A stretch of DNA of 64,000 nucleotides from Winogradskyella endarachnes (GTDB lineage: Bacteria > Bacteroidota > Bacteroidia > Flavobacteriales > Flavobacteriaceae): NCBI RefSeq assembly GCF_009741275.1, contig NZ_WOWS01000007.1, forward strand, positions 83,564 through 147,563, given 5' to 3'. Of the stretch, positions 16,550 through 24,829 are shown in pieces. Made by a program: the position numbers and the translations under genes. The notes beneath the pieces were generated by a model, which was not told the origin of the DNA, searched no databases, and worked only from the letters and a program-made list of their open reading frames with translations. How positions within the stretch are numbered: position 1 is the first letter of the stretch; the number at the start of each line of letters is the position of its first letter.

Positions 16550-17950
16550 ATGAAAACATTTAGTTTATACACACATTATAAAAAAATCTTAGCAGACACT
16601 ATTACACCTGTTAGTATTTATCTTAAAATTAGAGATAAATTCCCTAATAGCATACTTTTAGAAAGTAGCGACTATCATGCTAATAATAATAGTTTCTCAT
16701 ACATCTGTTGTAATCCTATTGCTTCTATAAAGGTTGAAGGTAATAGTATTTATCAAACATATCCAGACGGTAGTTCTAAGTCTAATTTTGTTGAAACCGT
16801 AGGTGTTGTGGAAGAAATTCACAAATTCACACAACGCTTTAAAGTCGACACAAAAGAAAAATTTAAATTCATTAACAACGGTATTTTTGGATATACCTCC
16901 TACGATGCTGTAAAATATTTTGAAGACATAGAAATCTCAAAAAAGGAAAATTCTGTGTCTATACCAGAAGTGTATTATGCCGTTTATCAAAACATAATAG
17001 CCATTAATCATTATAAAAACGAAGCCTATATTTTTGCGCATTGTTTTGATACTGAAAATAATATCGATGATATTCTGCAACTAATTCAAACCAGACAATA
17101 TGCGTCTTACGATTTTAACACCAATGGCGACATTGATTCTAATCTTACAGACGATGAGTATAAAGAACATGTAGAATTAGCAAAAAAACATTGTGGACGA
17201 GGCGATGTTTTTCAATTGGTATTATCTAAGCAGTTTTCGCAAAAATTTAGTGGAGACGAGTTTAATGTTTACCGAGCATTAAGAAGTATCAATCCGTCGC
17301 CATATTTGTTTTATTTCGATTATGGGAATTTTAAAATATTCGGAAGCTCACCAGAAGCACAATTAGTAGTTAACGAAGGTAAAGCTGAAATCCACCCAAT
17401 TGCAGGCACATTTAAACGTAGTGGAAACGACCTTAAAGATGCAGAACTTGCCGAAGCATTAATTAAAGATGACAAAGAAAACAGCGAGCATGTAATGTTA
17501 GTTGATTTAGCACGTAACGATCTAAGTAGAAACGGAAGCAATGTCACTGTAGAAAATTATAGAGAAGTACAATTTTTCTCTCATGTTATTCATTTGGTAA
17601 GCAAAGTTACCGGAACCATTCATAAAAACACAAACACCATGCAAGTTGTTGCAGACACCTTTCCGGCCGGAACATTGAGTGGTGCTCCAAAACATATGGC
17701 TATGCAACTTATAGAGAAATACGAAAAAACAAGCAGAGGCTATTACGGAGGTGCTATTGGTTTTATGGATTTCAACGGTAATTTTAATCATGCTATTATG
17801 ATTAGAACTTTTTTAAGTCAAAACCATAAACTATTCTGGCAAGCAGGTGCAGGATTAGTAGCAAAATCAAATCCTCAAAATGAATTGCAGGAAGTTTATA
17901 ATAAACTTGGTGCATTAACAAATGCTATTGAATTGGCGAAGGATATTTAG
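16550..17950 (+). CDS. trpE: Anthranilate synthase component I
   Basis: 466 residues. It makes anthranilate from chorismate with ammonia supplied by TrpG. The N-terminal LLES motif (tryptophan feedback site) is present near residues 36-40. The chorismate-binding domain has GDVFQLVLSKQF, DLARNDLSRNG and AGTLSGAPKHMA. The first structural gene after the attenuator, and followed by the first copy of the structured intergenic module. Confidence 0.97.
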   Translation: MKTFSLYTHYKKILADTITPVSIYLKIRDKFPNSILLESSDYHANNNSFSYICCNPIASIKVEGNSIYQTYPDGSSKSNFVETVGVVEEIHKFTQRFKVDTKEKFKFINNGIFGYTSYDAVKYFEDIEISKKENSVSIPEVYYAVYQNIIAINHYKNEAYIFAHCFDTENNIDDILQLIQTRQYASYDFNTNGDIDSNLTDDEYKEHVELAKKHCGRGDVFQLVLSKQFSQKFSGDEFNVYRALRSINPSPYLFYFDYGNFKIFGSSPEAQLVVNEGKAEIHPIAGTFKRSGNDLKDAELAEALIKDDKENSEHVMLVDLARNDLSRNGSNVTVENYREVQFFSHVIHLVSKVTGTIHKNTNTMQVVADTFPAGTLSGAPKHMAMQLIEKYEKTSRGYYGGAIGFMDFNGNFNHAIMIRTFLSQNHKLFWQAGAGLVAKSNPQNELQEVYNKLGALTNAIELAKDI

Positions 17951-17952
17951 TA

Positions 17953-17987
17953 GTTAGCTGTTAGCTGTTAGCTGTTAGCTGTTAGCA
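17953..17987 (+). repeat. Heptanucleotide tandem repeat after trpE
   Basis: Four exact GTTAGCT units followed by one GTTAGCA, starting two bases after the trpE stop codon. The same 7-base period, with different internal bases, recurs after trpD, trpF and trpB. Confidence 0.95.
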
Positions 17988-18258
17988 AAATTGAAATACA
18001 ATTTAGGAAAGAACAAAAATTAGTAAAAATTAATGTCCCAAATTCCGACATAGTCGGAAACATCAAAATTCAGAAATAATGAGCGAAAGAACGAAGATGC
18101 GAGGCGCAGCCTCAAGCACGAAGTTCTGAAAGCGAATGTCGCTTTGGCGATTTCCTAATTTTGATTGTGATTTTAGGTTCGTTTACATAAAGGCAAATGA
18201 ACAGATAAAAAAGAAAGAAAAGAAAATAGTTTAATTAATAGATACCTGCCTTGGCAGG
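17988..18258 (+). repeat. Structured trp intergenic module, copy A
   Basis: The module fills the trpE-trpG gap. Inverted repeats in order: TCCGAC/GTCGGA (18044-18058); ATCAAAATT/AATTTTGAT (18062-18070 with 18157-18165), which enclose GAGGC/GCCTC (18101-18113) and AAAGCGA/TCGCTTT (18129-18145); and GTTCGTTT/AAATGAAC (18177-18184 with 18195-18202). A small hairpin CCTGCC/GGCAGG (18245-18258) ends eight bases before the trpG ATG. No ORF is supported. Copies B, C and D follow the same order. Confidence 0.9.
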
Positions 18259-18265
18259 CATTAAA

Positions 18266-18832
18266 ATGAAAAAAGTATTAGTAATAGACAACTACGACAG
18301 TTTTACATACAATTTGGTCCATTATTTAGAAGACTTAAATTGTGAAGTTATTGTAAAACGAAACGATAAATTAACACTAGATGAAGTTGATGCTTTTGAT
18401 AAAATTGTATTATCACCAGGACCTGGAATTCCTGATGAAGCAGGTTTATTAAAACAAATCATAGCGACTTACGCACCAACAAAAAGTATTTTAGGTGTAT
18501 GTTTAGGTCAGCAAGCTATTGGCGAAGTTTTTGGAGGTTCATTAGAAAACTTAGATAATGTATATCATGGTGTTTCAACCACAATTACACTTTCGGTAGA
18601 AGACGAACCTTTATTTAAAGGCTTAGGAGAAACTTTTGAAGTTGGCAGATACCACTCTTGGGTTGTAAATGCCAATTTACCTGATAGTTTAGAAGCCACA
18701 TCTTATGATGAAAACGGACAAATAATGTCATTAAGACATAAGGTATATGATGTAAAAGGCGTACAATACCATCCGGAATCTGTGTTAACACCAGATGGAA
18801 AAACCATTCTTAAAAACTGGATTAATTCTTAA
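18266..18832 (+). CDS. trpG: Anthranilate synthase component II, glutamine amidotransferase
   Basis: 188 residues from ATG 18266 (MKKVLVIDNYDSFTYN). A longer reading from TTG 18251 starts inside a hairpin and adds MAGIK, absent from the family, so I reject it. The class I amidotransferase triad is C79 (GVCLGQQ), H169 and E171 (QYHPES). It releases ammonia from glutamine for TrpE. The gap to trpD is only two bases. A dual role in folate synthesis (PabA) is possible. Confidence 0.96.
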   Translation: MKKVLVIDNYDSFTYNLVHYLEDLNCEVIVKRNDKLTLDEVDAFDKIVLSPGPGIPDEAGLLKQIIATYAPTKSILGVCLGQQAIGEVFGGSLENLDNVYHGVSTTITLSVEDEPLFKGLGETFEVGRYHSWVVNANLPDSLEATSYDENGQIMSLRHKVYDVKGVQYHPESVLTPDGKTILKNWINS

Positions 18833-18834
18833 GT

Positions 18835-19827
18835 ATGAAGGCATTATTAAATAGACTAATAAACCAAGAAAGCATCTCGAGTGAAGAAGCAAAAAACGTC
18901 TTGGTAAATATATCAGCAGGTCACTACAACCAAAGTCAAATTGCATCATTCTTAACCGTTTACATGATGCGCAGCATCACGTTAGACGAACTTAGAGGAT
19001 TCAGAGACGCCCTTTTAGAACTTTGTATTCCTGTAGATTTAAACGATTACAACACTATAGATTTATGCGGAACAGGTGGTGATGGAAAAGACACGTTTAA
19101 TATTTCAACCTTGTCCTCATTTGTCACGGCAGGTGCAGGAGTTCATGTTACAAAACATGGAAATTATGGTGTATCCTCTGCTTGTGGTTCTTCCAACGTT
19201 ATGGAACATTTAGGTATTAAATTCACCAATGATATCGACTTTTTAAAACGAAGCATAGACGAAGCAGGTATTTGTGTGTTACACGCACCATTATTTCATC
19301 CAGCCATGAAAAATGTGGCACCAATTAGAAAAGAATTAGGCGTAAAAACCTTTTTCAATATGCTAGGACCAATGGTAAATCCTGCATTTCCCAAAAATCA
19401 AATGGTTGGGGTTTTTAATCTCGAATTGTTAAGACTTTACGGTTATTTATATCAAGAAACCGACAAAAATTATGCTGTAGTTCATGCCTTAGATGGTTAT
19501 GATGAAATTTCATTAACAGGAAAAACAAAAGTTATAACAAATGCATCCGAAACTTTATTTGAACCATATGAATTAGGTGTGGATATCGTAGAGCAATCTG
19601 CCATTTTTGGAGGAAGCACTGTAAAAGAAGCTGCCAAACTATTTATAAAAATTATAAACGGCAATGGCTCTAAAGCCCAAAACAATGTAGTCTGTGCAAA
19701 CGCAGGATTAGCGATTGCTACTGCAAAACAAATTTCTCACAAAGAAGGGTTTCAATTAGCAAAAGAGTCGTTAATGAGTGGAAAAGGAAAAGAAGTTTTA
19801 GATAAGTTGATTGAGATAAGCAAATAA
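18835..19827 (+). CDS. trpD: Anthranilate phosphoribosyltransferase
   Basis: 330 residues. It joins anthranilate to phosphoribosyl pyrophosphate. Motifs include CGTGGDGKDTFNIST for PRPP/Mg binding and KHGNYGVSSACGSSNVME, a variant of the usual KHGNRxxSSxxGSAD with Tyr for Arg and N-V for A-D. Length is normal for the family. Translationally coupled to trpG and followed directly by an 11-unit heptamer array. Confidence 0.96.
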   Translation: MKALLNRLINQESISSEEAKNVLVNISAGHYNQSQIASFLTVYMMRSITLDELRGFRDALLELCIPVDLNDYNTIDLCGTGGDGKDTFNISTLSSFVTAGAGVHVTKHGNYGVSSACGSSNVMEHLGIKFTNDIDFLKRSIDEAGICVLHAPLFHPAMKNVAPIRKELGVKTFFNMLGPMVNPAFPKNQMVGVFNLELLRLYGYLYQETDKNYAVVHALDGYDEISLTGKTKVITNASETLFEPYELGVDIVEQSAIFGGSTVKEAAKLFIKIINGNGSKAQNNVVCANAGLAIATAKQISHKEGFQLAKESLMSGKGKEVLDKLIEISK

Positions 19828-19830
19828 TAA

Positions 19831-19913
19831 TTAGCAGTTAGCAGTTAGCAGTTAGCAGTTAGCAGTTAGCAGTTAGCAGTTAGCAGTTAGCAGTTAGCAG
19901 TTAGCAGTTAGCA
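19831..19913 (+). repeat. Heptanucleotide tandem repeat after trpD
   Basis: Eleven exact TTAGCAG units (19831-19907) plus a partial unit, starting three bases past the trpD stop. The perfect identity of all units implies recent expansion or ongoing homogenisation by slippage. Confidence 0.97.
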
Positions 19914-20169
19914 AAAATGAAATATAATTTGGGAAGAAAGCAAAAATAAGTAAAAATTAATGTCCCAAATTCCGACATAGTCGGAAACATCAAAATTCAG
20001 AAATAATGAGCGAAAGAACAAAGATGCGAGGCGCAGCCTCAAGCACGAAGTTCTGAAAGCGAATGTCGCTTTAGCGATTTCCTAATTTTGATTGTGATTT
20101 TTGGTTCGTTTGCATCAAGACAAATGAATAAATAAGAAAATGAATTTAAAATAAACCTGTTTTTACAGG
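19914..20169 (+). repeat. Structured trp intergenic module, copy B
   Basis: Near-identical to copy A over about 200 bases. It has an intact first stem AATTTGGGA/TCCCAAATT (19926-19934 with 19963-19971), TCCGAC/GTCGGA (19971-19985), and the ATCAAAATT/AATTTTGAT pair enclosing two small hairpins. The start-proximal hairpin is CCTGT/ACAGG (20156-20169), seven bases before the trpC ATG. Confidence 0.9.
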
Positions 20170-20176
20170 CTTTAAT

Positions 20177-20959
20177 ATGAACATATTAGACAAAATAGTA
20201 ATAGACAAACGTAAAGAAGTTAATTTACGTAAATCTTTAATTCCAATAACTCAATTAGAGCAATCTGTTTTATTTGAACGCAACACTATTTCTCTAGCTC
20301 AAAACCTAAGAAACAGCCAATCAGGAATCATAGCAGAACACAAAAGACGTTCCCCATCTAAATCTGTTATTAATCATAATTTAAATGTGCAAGATGTGGC
20401 GAGTGGATATGAAACTGCAGGTGTTTGTGGTATGTCTGTTTTAACTGATGGAAAATATTTTGGTGGTTCTTTAGACGATTTAATAATTGCCAGAGCCAGT
20501 TCTAATTTACCGCTTTTAAGAAAAGAATTTATTATTGACAGCTATCAAATTCTCGAAGCCAAAGCTTATGGAGCAGATGTTATTTTATTAATAGCAGCTA
20601 TACTAACAAGAGCAGAAATAAAACAATTTTCAGAATTAGCAAAAAGCTTAAATATAGATGTTTTATTAGAAGTACATAACGAAGAAGAATTACACAAATC
20701 CATAATGCCTTCAATAGATATGTTAGGTGTAAACAATAGAAATTTAAAAACTTTTGAAGTCAGCCTAGAAACCTCAAAACAATTGAGTCAATTAATTCCA
20801 AACGATTTTGTAAAGGTTTCCGAAAGCGGAATAAGTTCAGTTGAAGCCATAAAAGAATTACAACCGTTTGGTTACAAAGGCTTTTTAATTGGAGAAAATT
20901 TCATGAAAACCGATAATCCTGGAGAAAGCGCTAAAGAATTTATTAAAGGCCTCCTCTAA
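20177..20959 (+). CDS. trpC: Indole-3-glycerol-phosphate synthase
   Basis: 260 residues, single-domain TIM barrel. Motifs IIAEHKRRSPSKS (catalytic Lys), LRKEFIIDSYQI, LLEVHNEEEL, GVNNRNLKTFEV and VSESGI are in family order. It closes the indole ring from CdRP. It stands apart from trpF, unlike the fused enterobacterial TrpCF. Confidence 0.97.
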   Translation: MNILDKIVIDKRKEVNLRKSLIPITQLEQSVLFERNTISLAQNLRNSQSGIIAEHKRRSPSKSVINHNLNVQDVASGYETAGVCGMSVLTDGKYFGGSLDDLIIARASSNLPLLRKEFIIDSYQILEAKAYGADVILLIAAILTRAEIKQFSELAKSLNIDVLLEVHNEEELHKSIMPSIDMLGVNNRNLKTFEVSLETSKQLSQLIPNDFVKVSESGISSVEAIKELQPFGYKGFLIGENFMKTDNPGESAKEFIKGLL

Positions 20960-21028
20960 CTCCTCCATTAGGATGAGAACTCTTACTGATATGAAAAAAG
21001 AACTTCAAAATATTAACGAACACTTTTT

Positions 21029-21062
21029 CCCCTTTAGGGAAAATGCCGACAGGCAAAAGGGG
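21029..21062 (+). repeat. Hairpin insert at the 5' end of trpF
   Basis: CCCCTTT (21029-21035) pairs with AAAGGGG (21056-21062) and encloses TGCC/GGCA (21044-21047 with 21052-21055). It is GC-rich against its surroundings and differs from the modules in the other trp gaps. It lies just before the first codon of conserved TrpF sequence. Confidence 0.7.
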
Positions 21063-21068
21063 CTTTTG

Positions 21069-21698
21069 TTGAAAATCTGCGGAATGAAATATAAAAACAA
21101 TATAGAAGCTGTTGCTAAACTGCAACCCGACTATTTAGGCTTTATATTTTATGATAAATCTGCAAGACATTTCGATTCAATAATTCCAGACATTCCAAAA
21201 TCGATTAAAAAAGTTGGAGTTTTTGTGGATGAAAAACTAGAAATTGTAAAAGAGAAAATAGAACAATATAATTTACAAGCTGTACAGCTTCATGGTAATG
21301 AAACACCAGAATATTGTGGTCAAATAAATAATGTTGAAGTGATAAAAGTTTTCAGTATCAAAGATGAATTTAACTTTGATGTGCTTCAACCTTACGAAAA
21401 AGTTTGCGATTACTTTTTATTCGATACTAAAGGAAAATTACCAGGTGGCAATGGTTACACGTTCAATTGGAATGTACTTAACCTCTACCCTTCCACAAAA
21501 CCGTATTTTTTAAGTGGAGGAATTGGATTAAATGAAATTGAAAGCGTTCTGTCATTCTTGCAAAGGCCAGAATCTCAATATTGCTACGCATTAGACATCA
21601 ATAGTAAATTTGAAATAGAACCTGGGTTGAAGAATATTAAGGAATTGAACATGTTTAAAAACAAATTAGCAGTTAGCAAAAAACGAAAAACAAATTAG
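21069..21698 (+). CDS. trpF: Phosphoribosylanthranilate isomerase
   Basis: 209 residues from TTG 21069, giving MKICGMKYKNN, the normal start of the family with catalytic Cys4. In-frame ATGs at 20973 and 20991 would add about 26-32 residues encoded by a hairpin insert with no family match. I prefer the TTG, but the long form is not excluded. Other motifs: LGFIFYDKSARHF, VGVFVDEK, AVQLHG, FDTKG (catalytic Asp) and FLSGGIG. The last codons contain a two-unit GTTAGCA repeat (encoding L-A-V-S), so the intergenic repeat has become part of the coding end. Confidence 0.9.
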   Translation: MKICGMKYKNNIEAVAKLQPDYLGFIFYDKSARHFDSIIPDIPKSIKKVGVFVDEKLEIVKEKIEQYNLQAVQLHGNETPEYCGQINNVEVIKVFSIKDEFNFDVLQPYEKVCDYFLFDTKGKLPGGNGYTFNWNVLNLYPSTKPYFLSGGIGLNEIESVLSFLQRPESQYCYALDINSKFEIEPGLKNIKELNMFKNKLAVSKKRKTN

Positions 21699-21899
21699 GA
21701 TACAAACAAGGTTTAGTAAATATGAATGTCCCAAATTTCGACATAGTCGGAAAACATCAAAATTCAGAAATAATGAGCGAAAGAACAAAGATGCTAGGCG
21801 CAGTCTCAAGAACGAAGTTCTGAAAGCGAATGTTGCTTTAGCAATTTCCTAATTTTGATTGTGATTTTTTGGTTCGTTTTGTATCAAGACAAAATGAAC
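21679..21899 (+). repeat. Structured trp intergenic module, copy C
   Basis: This copy begins inside the trpF 3' end with only a short heptamer remnant (21666-21678). Arms are retained with compensating or G-U changes: TTCGAC/GTCGGA, AAAGCGA/TTGCTTT and ATCAAAATT/AATTTTGAT. The distal stem is lengthened to GTTCGTTTTGT/ACAAAATGAAC. No start-proximal CCTG hairpin precedes trpB. Confidence 0.88.
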
Positions 21900-21928
21900 A
21901 AAGAATAGAAAATAATAAACTAAAAACA

Positions 21929-23110
21929 ATGAGTTACAACATCAACGAAAAAGGCTACTACGGAGAATTTGGAGGTGCATACATTCCAGAAATGCTATAT
22001 CCAAACGTAGAGGAGTTACGACAAAATTATCTCAAAATAATGGCAGAACCTTCATTTCAAGAAGAGTTTAATGCGTTATTAAAAGACTATGTTGGTCGCC
22101 CTTCGCCACTCTATTTTGCTAAACGTCTTTCAGAGAAATACAATACAAAAATTTATCTAAAACGTGAAGACCTCAACCATACAGGAGCGCACAAAATCAA
22201 TAATACTATTGGTCAAATTCTTATGGCAAAACGTCTAGGCAAAAACAGAATTATTGCCGAAACAGGCGCTGGACAACATGGTGTAGCCACCGCAACCGTC
22301 TGTGCACTAATGGGAATTGAGTGTATCGTTTATATGGGAGAAATTGATATTGCTCGCCAAGCACCAAATGTTGCAAGAATGAAAATGTTAGGAGCCACTG
22401 TGATTCCTGCTTTATCTGGAAGTCGAACGTTAAAAGATGCCACCAACGAAGCCATTAGAGATTGGATTAATAATCCTGTAGACACACATTATATTATTGG
22501 TAGTGTGGTTGGTCCGCATCCTTATCCAGATATGGTTGCTAAATTTCAGGCCGTTGTTTCAGAGGAGATTAAAAGTCAGCTTTTAGAAAAAGAAGGTACA
22601 GAAAACCCAGATTATTTAGTGGCTTGTGTTGGAGGTGGCAGTAATGCTGCCGGAACCTATTACCATTATTTAGACAACGAAGACGTTAACATTATTGCCA
22701 TTGAAGCAGCAGGACATGGTATAGACTCAGGAGAAAGTGCTGCAACGTCTGTATTAGGAAAGGAAGGTATTATTCATGGCAGTAAAACCTTATTAATGCA
22801 AACCAAGGACGGACAAATTACAGAACCTTATTCAATTTCAGCAGGTTTAGATTATCCTGGCGTGGGACCAATGCATGCCAATTTATATAAAACAGGTCGT
22901 GCAGAATTTATAGCCATTACAGATAATGAAGCCATGAAAGCTGGACTAGATTTATGTAAACTAGAAGGAATTATTCCTGCTATAGAAAGCTCACACGCAT
23001 TAGCTGTTTTTGAACACAAAAAATTTAAACCAGACGATATCGTCGTTTTGAATTTATCAGGACGAGGCGATAAAGATTTACAAAATTATATTGACTATTT
23101 TAAGTTGTAA
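21929..23110 (+). CDS. trpB: Tryptophan synthase beta chain
   Basis: 393 residues from ATG 21929 ([20 protein letters not shown]). A longer ORF reaching to 21869 reads through the module and has no family support. The PLP-binding Lys is K89 in HTGAHKINN, and the phosphate loop is GGGSNAAG. It condenses indole with serine and works with TrpA in an alpha2-beta2 complex. Confidence 0.97.
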   Translation: MSYNINEKGYYGEFGGAYIPEMLYPNVEELRQNYLKIMAEPSFQEEFNALLKDYVGRPSPLYFAKRLSEKYNTKIYLKREDLNHTGAHKINNTIGQILMAKRLGKNRIIAETGAGQHGVATATVCALMGIECIVYMGEIDIARQAPNVARMKMLGATVIPALSGSRTLKDATNEAIRDWINNPVDTHYIIGSVVGPHPYPDMVAKFQAVVSEEIKSQLLEKEGTENPDYLVACVGGGSNAAGTYYHYLDNEDVNIIAIEAAGHGIDSGESAATSVLGKEGIIHGSKTLLMQTKDGQITEPYSISAGLDYPGVGPMHANLYKTGRAEFIAITDNEAMKAGLDLCKLEGIIPAIESSHALAVFEHKKFKPDDIVVLNLSGRGDKDLQNYIDYFKL

Positions 23111-23114
23111 ATTG

Positions 23115-23194
23115 GCAGTAAGCAGTAAGCAGTAAGCAGTAAGCAGTAAGCAGTAAGCAGTAAGCAGTAAGCAGTAAGCAGTAAGCAGTAAGCA
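23115..23194 (+). repeat. Heptanucleotide tandem repeat after trpB
   Basis: Eleven exact GCAGTAA units (23115-23191) plus GCA. The unit is GTAAGCA in phase with the GTTAGCA of the trpD array, one base different, yet every unit is identical within the array. Both arrays have exactly eleven full units. Confidence 0.97.
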
Positions 23195-23435
23195 AAAATG
23201 AAATATAACTTGGGAAGAAAACAAATTTTAGTAAAAGTTAATGTCCCAAATTCCGACATAGTCGGAAGCAACGATTTTTAGAAATAATGAGCGATAGAGC
23301 GTAGCTTTAAGCATGGAATCCTAAAAGCGAATGGTGCTATAGCAATTTCCTGATAAATCGTTTTGAACTTTTGGTTCGTTTTGTTTCAAGACAAAATGAA
23401 CAAATAAAATAAAATGAATTCCTGCTAATTCAGGA
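23195..23435 (+). repeat. Structured trp intergenic module, copy D (most divergent)
   Basis: The outer stem has a new sequence, AACGATTT (23270-23277) with AAATCGTT (23355-23362), yet still pairs. TCCGAC/GTCGGA is unchanged and the distal stem GTTCGTTTTGT/ACAAAATGAAC (23374-23384 with 23391-23401) is intact with one G-U pair. The internal hairpins are reduced. A TCCTG/CAGGA hairpin (23420-23435) lies 18 bases before the trpA start. Confidence 0.88.
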
Positions 23436-23453
23436 GTAAAAAACAATAACATT

Positions 23454-24218
23454 TTGAACAGAATAAACCAAAAACTAGAAGAAGACAAAAAGCTATTATC
23501 CATATACTTCACAGCAGGATACCCAAACATTAATGATACAGTGACTGTTATTGAAAATCTTGAAAAATCTGGTGTAGATATGATAGAAATAGGCTTACCA
23601 TTCAGTGACCCTTTGGCAGATGGACCAACCATACAAGCAAGTTCAACCAAAGCCCTACATAATGGCATGACAAGTGAACGCCTTTTTGAACAATTAAAAA
23701 ACGTGCGCAAAACGGTTTCTATTCCGTTAATAATAATGGGCTATTTTAACCCAATGTTGCAATATGGTGTAGAAGAATTTTGTAAAAAATGTCAAGAAGT
23801 TGGTATCGATGGACTTATTATTCCGGATTTACCAGTAGATGTTTATCATGATAATTACAAATCTATATTCGAAAAATATGGATTAATCAATGTTTTTTTA
23901 ATTACGCCACAAACTTCAGAAGAACGTATTAGATATATCGATTCTATTTCAAATGGATTTATTTATATGGTAAGTTCTGCAAGTGTTACAGGTAGTCAAT
24001 CTGGCTTTGGAGATGCACAGACAGAATATTTTCAACGTATAGCCAACATGAAATTAAAGAACCCTCAAATTGTTGGTTTTGGAATTTCTAATAACGAAAC
24101 TTTTATGCAAGCCACCAAATACGCAAAAGGCGCCATTATTGGTAGTGCATTTGTAAAGCATTTAACTAATTCTGGTGTTGAAAAAGTTGATGATTTCGTA
24201 ACATCCATTTTAACATAA
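23454..24218 (+). CDS. trpA: Tryptophan synthase alpha chain
   Basis: 254 residues, starting at TTG 23454 (MNRINQKLEEDKKLLSIYFT, the usual flavobacterial N-terminus). No in-frame ATG lies nearby upstream. Catalytic E45 and D56 sit in IEIGLPFSDPLADGPTIQ; VSSASVTG and GFGIS follow. It cleaves indoleglycerol phosphate and passes indole to TrpB. Last gene of the operon. Confidence 0.96.
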   Translation: MNRINQKLEEDKKLLSIYFTAGYPNINDTVTVIENLEKSGVDMIEIGLPFSDPLADGPTIQASSTKALHNGMTSERLFEQLKNVRKTVSIPLIIMGYFNPMLQYGVEEFCKKCQEVGIDGLIIPDLPVDVYHDNYKSIFEKYGLINVFLITPQTSEERIRYIDSISNGFIYMVSSASVTGSQSGFGDAQTEYFQRIANMKLKNPQIVGFGISNNETFMQATKYAKGAIIGSAFVKHLTNSGVEKVDDFVTSILT

Positions 24219-24322
24219 CACGCCTGTTTTTAACGTTTTAACTTTATGTTTTAAGAAAGCTTTAGTAGAGAATCTATATATTATGCCTTATATTAAGATT
24301 GAATCAAAAAAAATAATAAAAT

Positions 24323-24466
24323 ATGGGAATGATAAAAGAAAGAAAAAAATTTAAAACTCGATTAGAACAAAAAAACCCAACAAATTTAAAGGGTAATGTT
24401 AATCAATTAAATAATTCGTTTGATATTGACCATACAACTATTAAAGAGCAGCAAACGAAAAAATAA
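24323..24466 (+). CDS. Small basic ORF of unknown function
   Basis: A 47-codon ORF (starting MGMIKERKKFKTRLEQKN) rich in Lys, Asn and Gln, with no signal or membrane segment. It fills an otherwise gene-free gap behind trpA and is followed 24 bases later by a terminator. It has the hallmarks of a small expressed protein but I recognise no family. Chance is possible at this length. Confidence 0.45.
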   Translation: MGMIKERKKFKTRLEQKNPTNLKGNVNQLNNSFDIDHTTIKEQQTKK

Positions 24467-24490
24467 TTAATTCATAAAAACTATAATTTT

Positions 24491-24524
24491 AAGTCTATTC
24501 TTATATTTGAATAGACTTTTTTTT
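24491..24524 (+). terminator. Terminator with a -7-like octamer in its loop
   Basis: AAGTCTATTC (24491-24500) pairs with GAATAGACTT (24509-24518), followed by a T-run to 24524. The loop and 3' arm contain TATATTTG (24502-24509), an exact TAnnTTTG, and the next ATG comes at 24525. It probably ends upstream transcription and may start the next. Confidence 0.8.
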
Positions 24525-24749
24525 ATGAAACTATTCAACGATTGGAAACTTATAATTCTACTCTGCCTAACTTTAGGCTTAGCGCCTTTTTTGCCTGAAC
24601 CTCACATTGTGGGTAAAATAAGATGGATAGCAGGAGGTGCTAATGGAATGACCGTAAAAGACTGGTTTGATGTTGTTTTTCATGGATTTCCATTTATTCT
24701 TTTAATTCGACTACTAATCATAAAGTTTTTTTTCAAAAGCAAACGTTAA
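24525..24749 (+). CDS. Small two-helix membrane protein
   Basis: 74 residues from ATG 24525; the TTG at 24507 lies inside the terminator and is rejected. Two membrane segments (about 8-25 and 45-66) are joined by a short loop, ending in the basic FFFKSKR. It resembles short conserved hypothetical proteins of Bacteroidota that contain KWIAGGANGM-like loops (here RWIAGGANGM). No function is known to me. Confidence 0.75.
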   Translation: MKLFNDWKLIILLCLTLGLAPFLPEPHIVGKIRWIAGGANGMTVKDWFDVVFHGFPFILLIRLLIIKFFFKSKR

Positions 24750-24829
24750 TCGAGAATAATAAACTTCTATTCTTCCATTTTAAATTAAAGTTTATATTTG
24801 GGTAACGTTAACCAATTAAAATAAAATTT

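Noticed and set aside
17988..18203. Decayed coding gene or transposase remnant in the trp modules
   Set aside because: All frames are interrupted at different places in the four copies, while the inverted-repeat order is kept.
18251..18265. TTG start for TrpG
   Set aside because: The TTG is inside the start-proximal hairpin, and ATG 18266 begins the conserved sequence.
19831..19913. CRISPR-like array
   Set aside because: Units are 7 bases, head to tail, without spacers, and no cas genes are present.
20943..21125. Minus-strand ORF of 60 codons across the trpC-trpF junction
   Set aside because: It lies over the hairpin insert and two real genes, and its protein has no family character.
21869..21928. 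N-terminal extension of TrpB
   Set aside because: The 20 residues are a read-through of the structured module; the conserved protein starts at ATG 21929.
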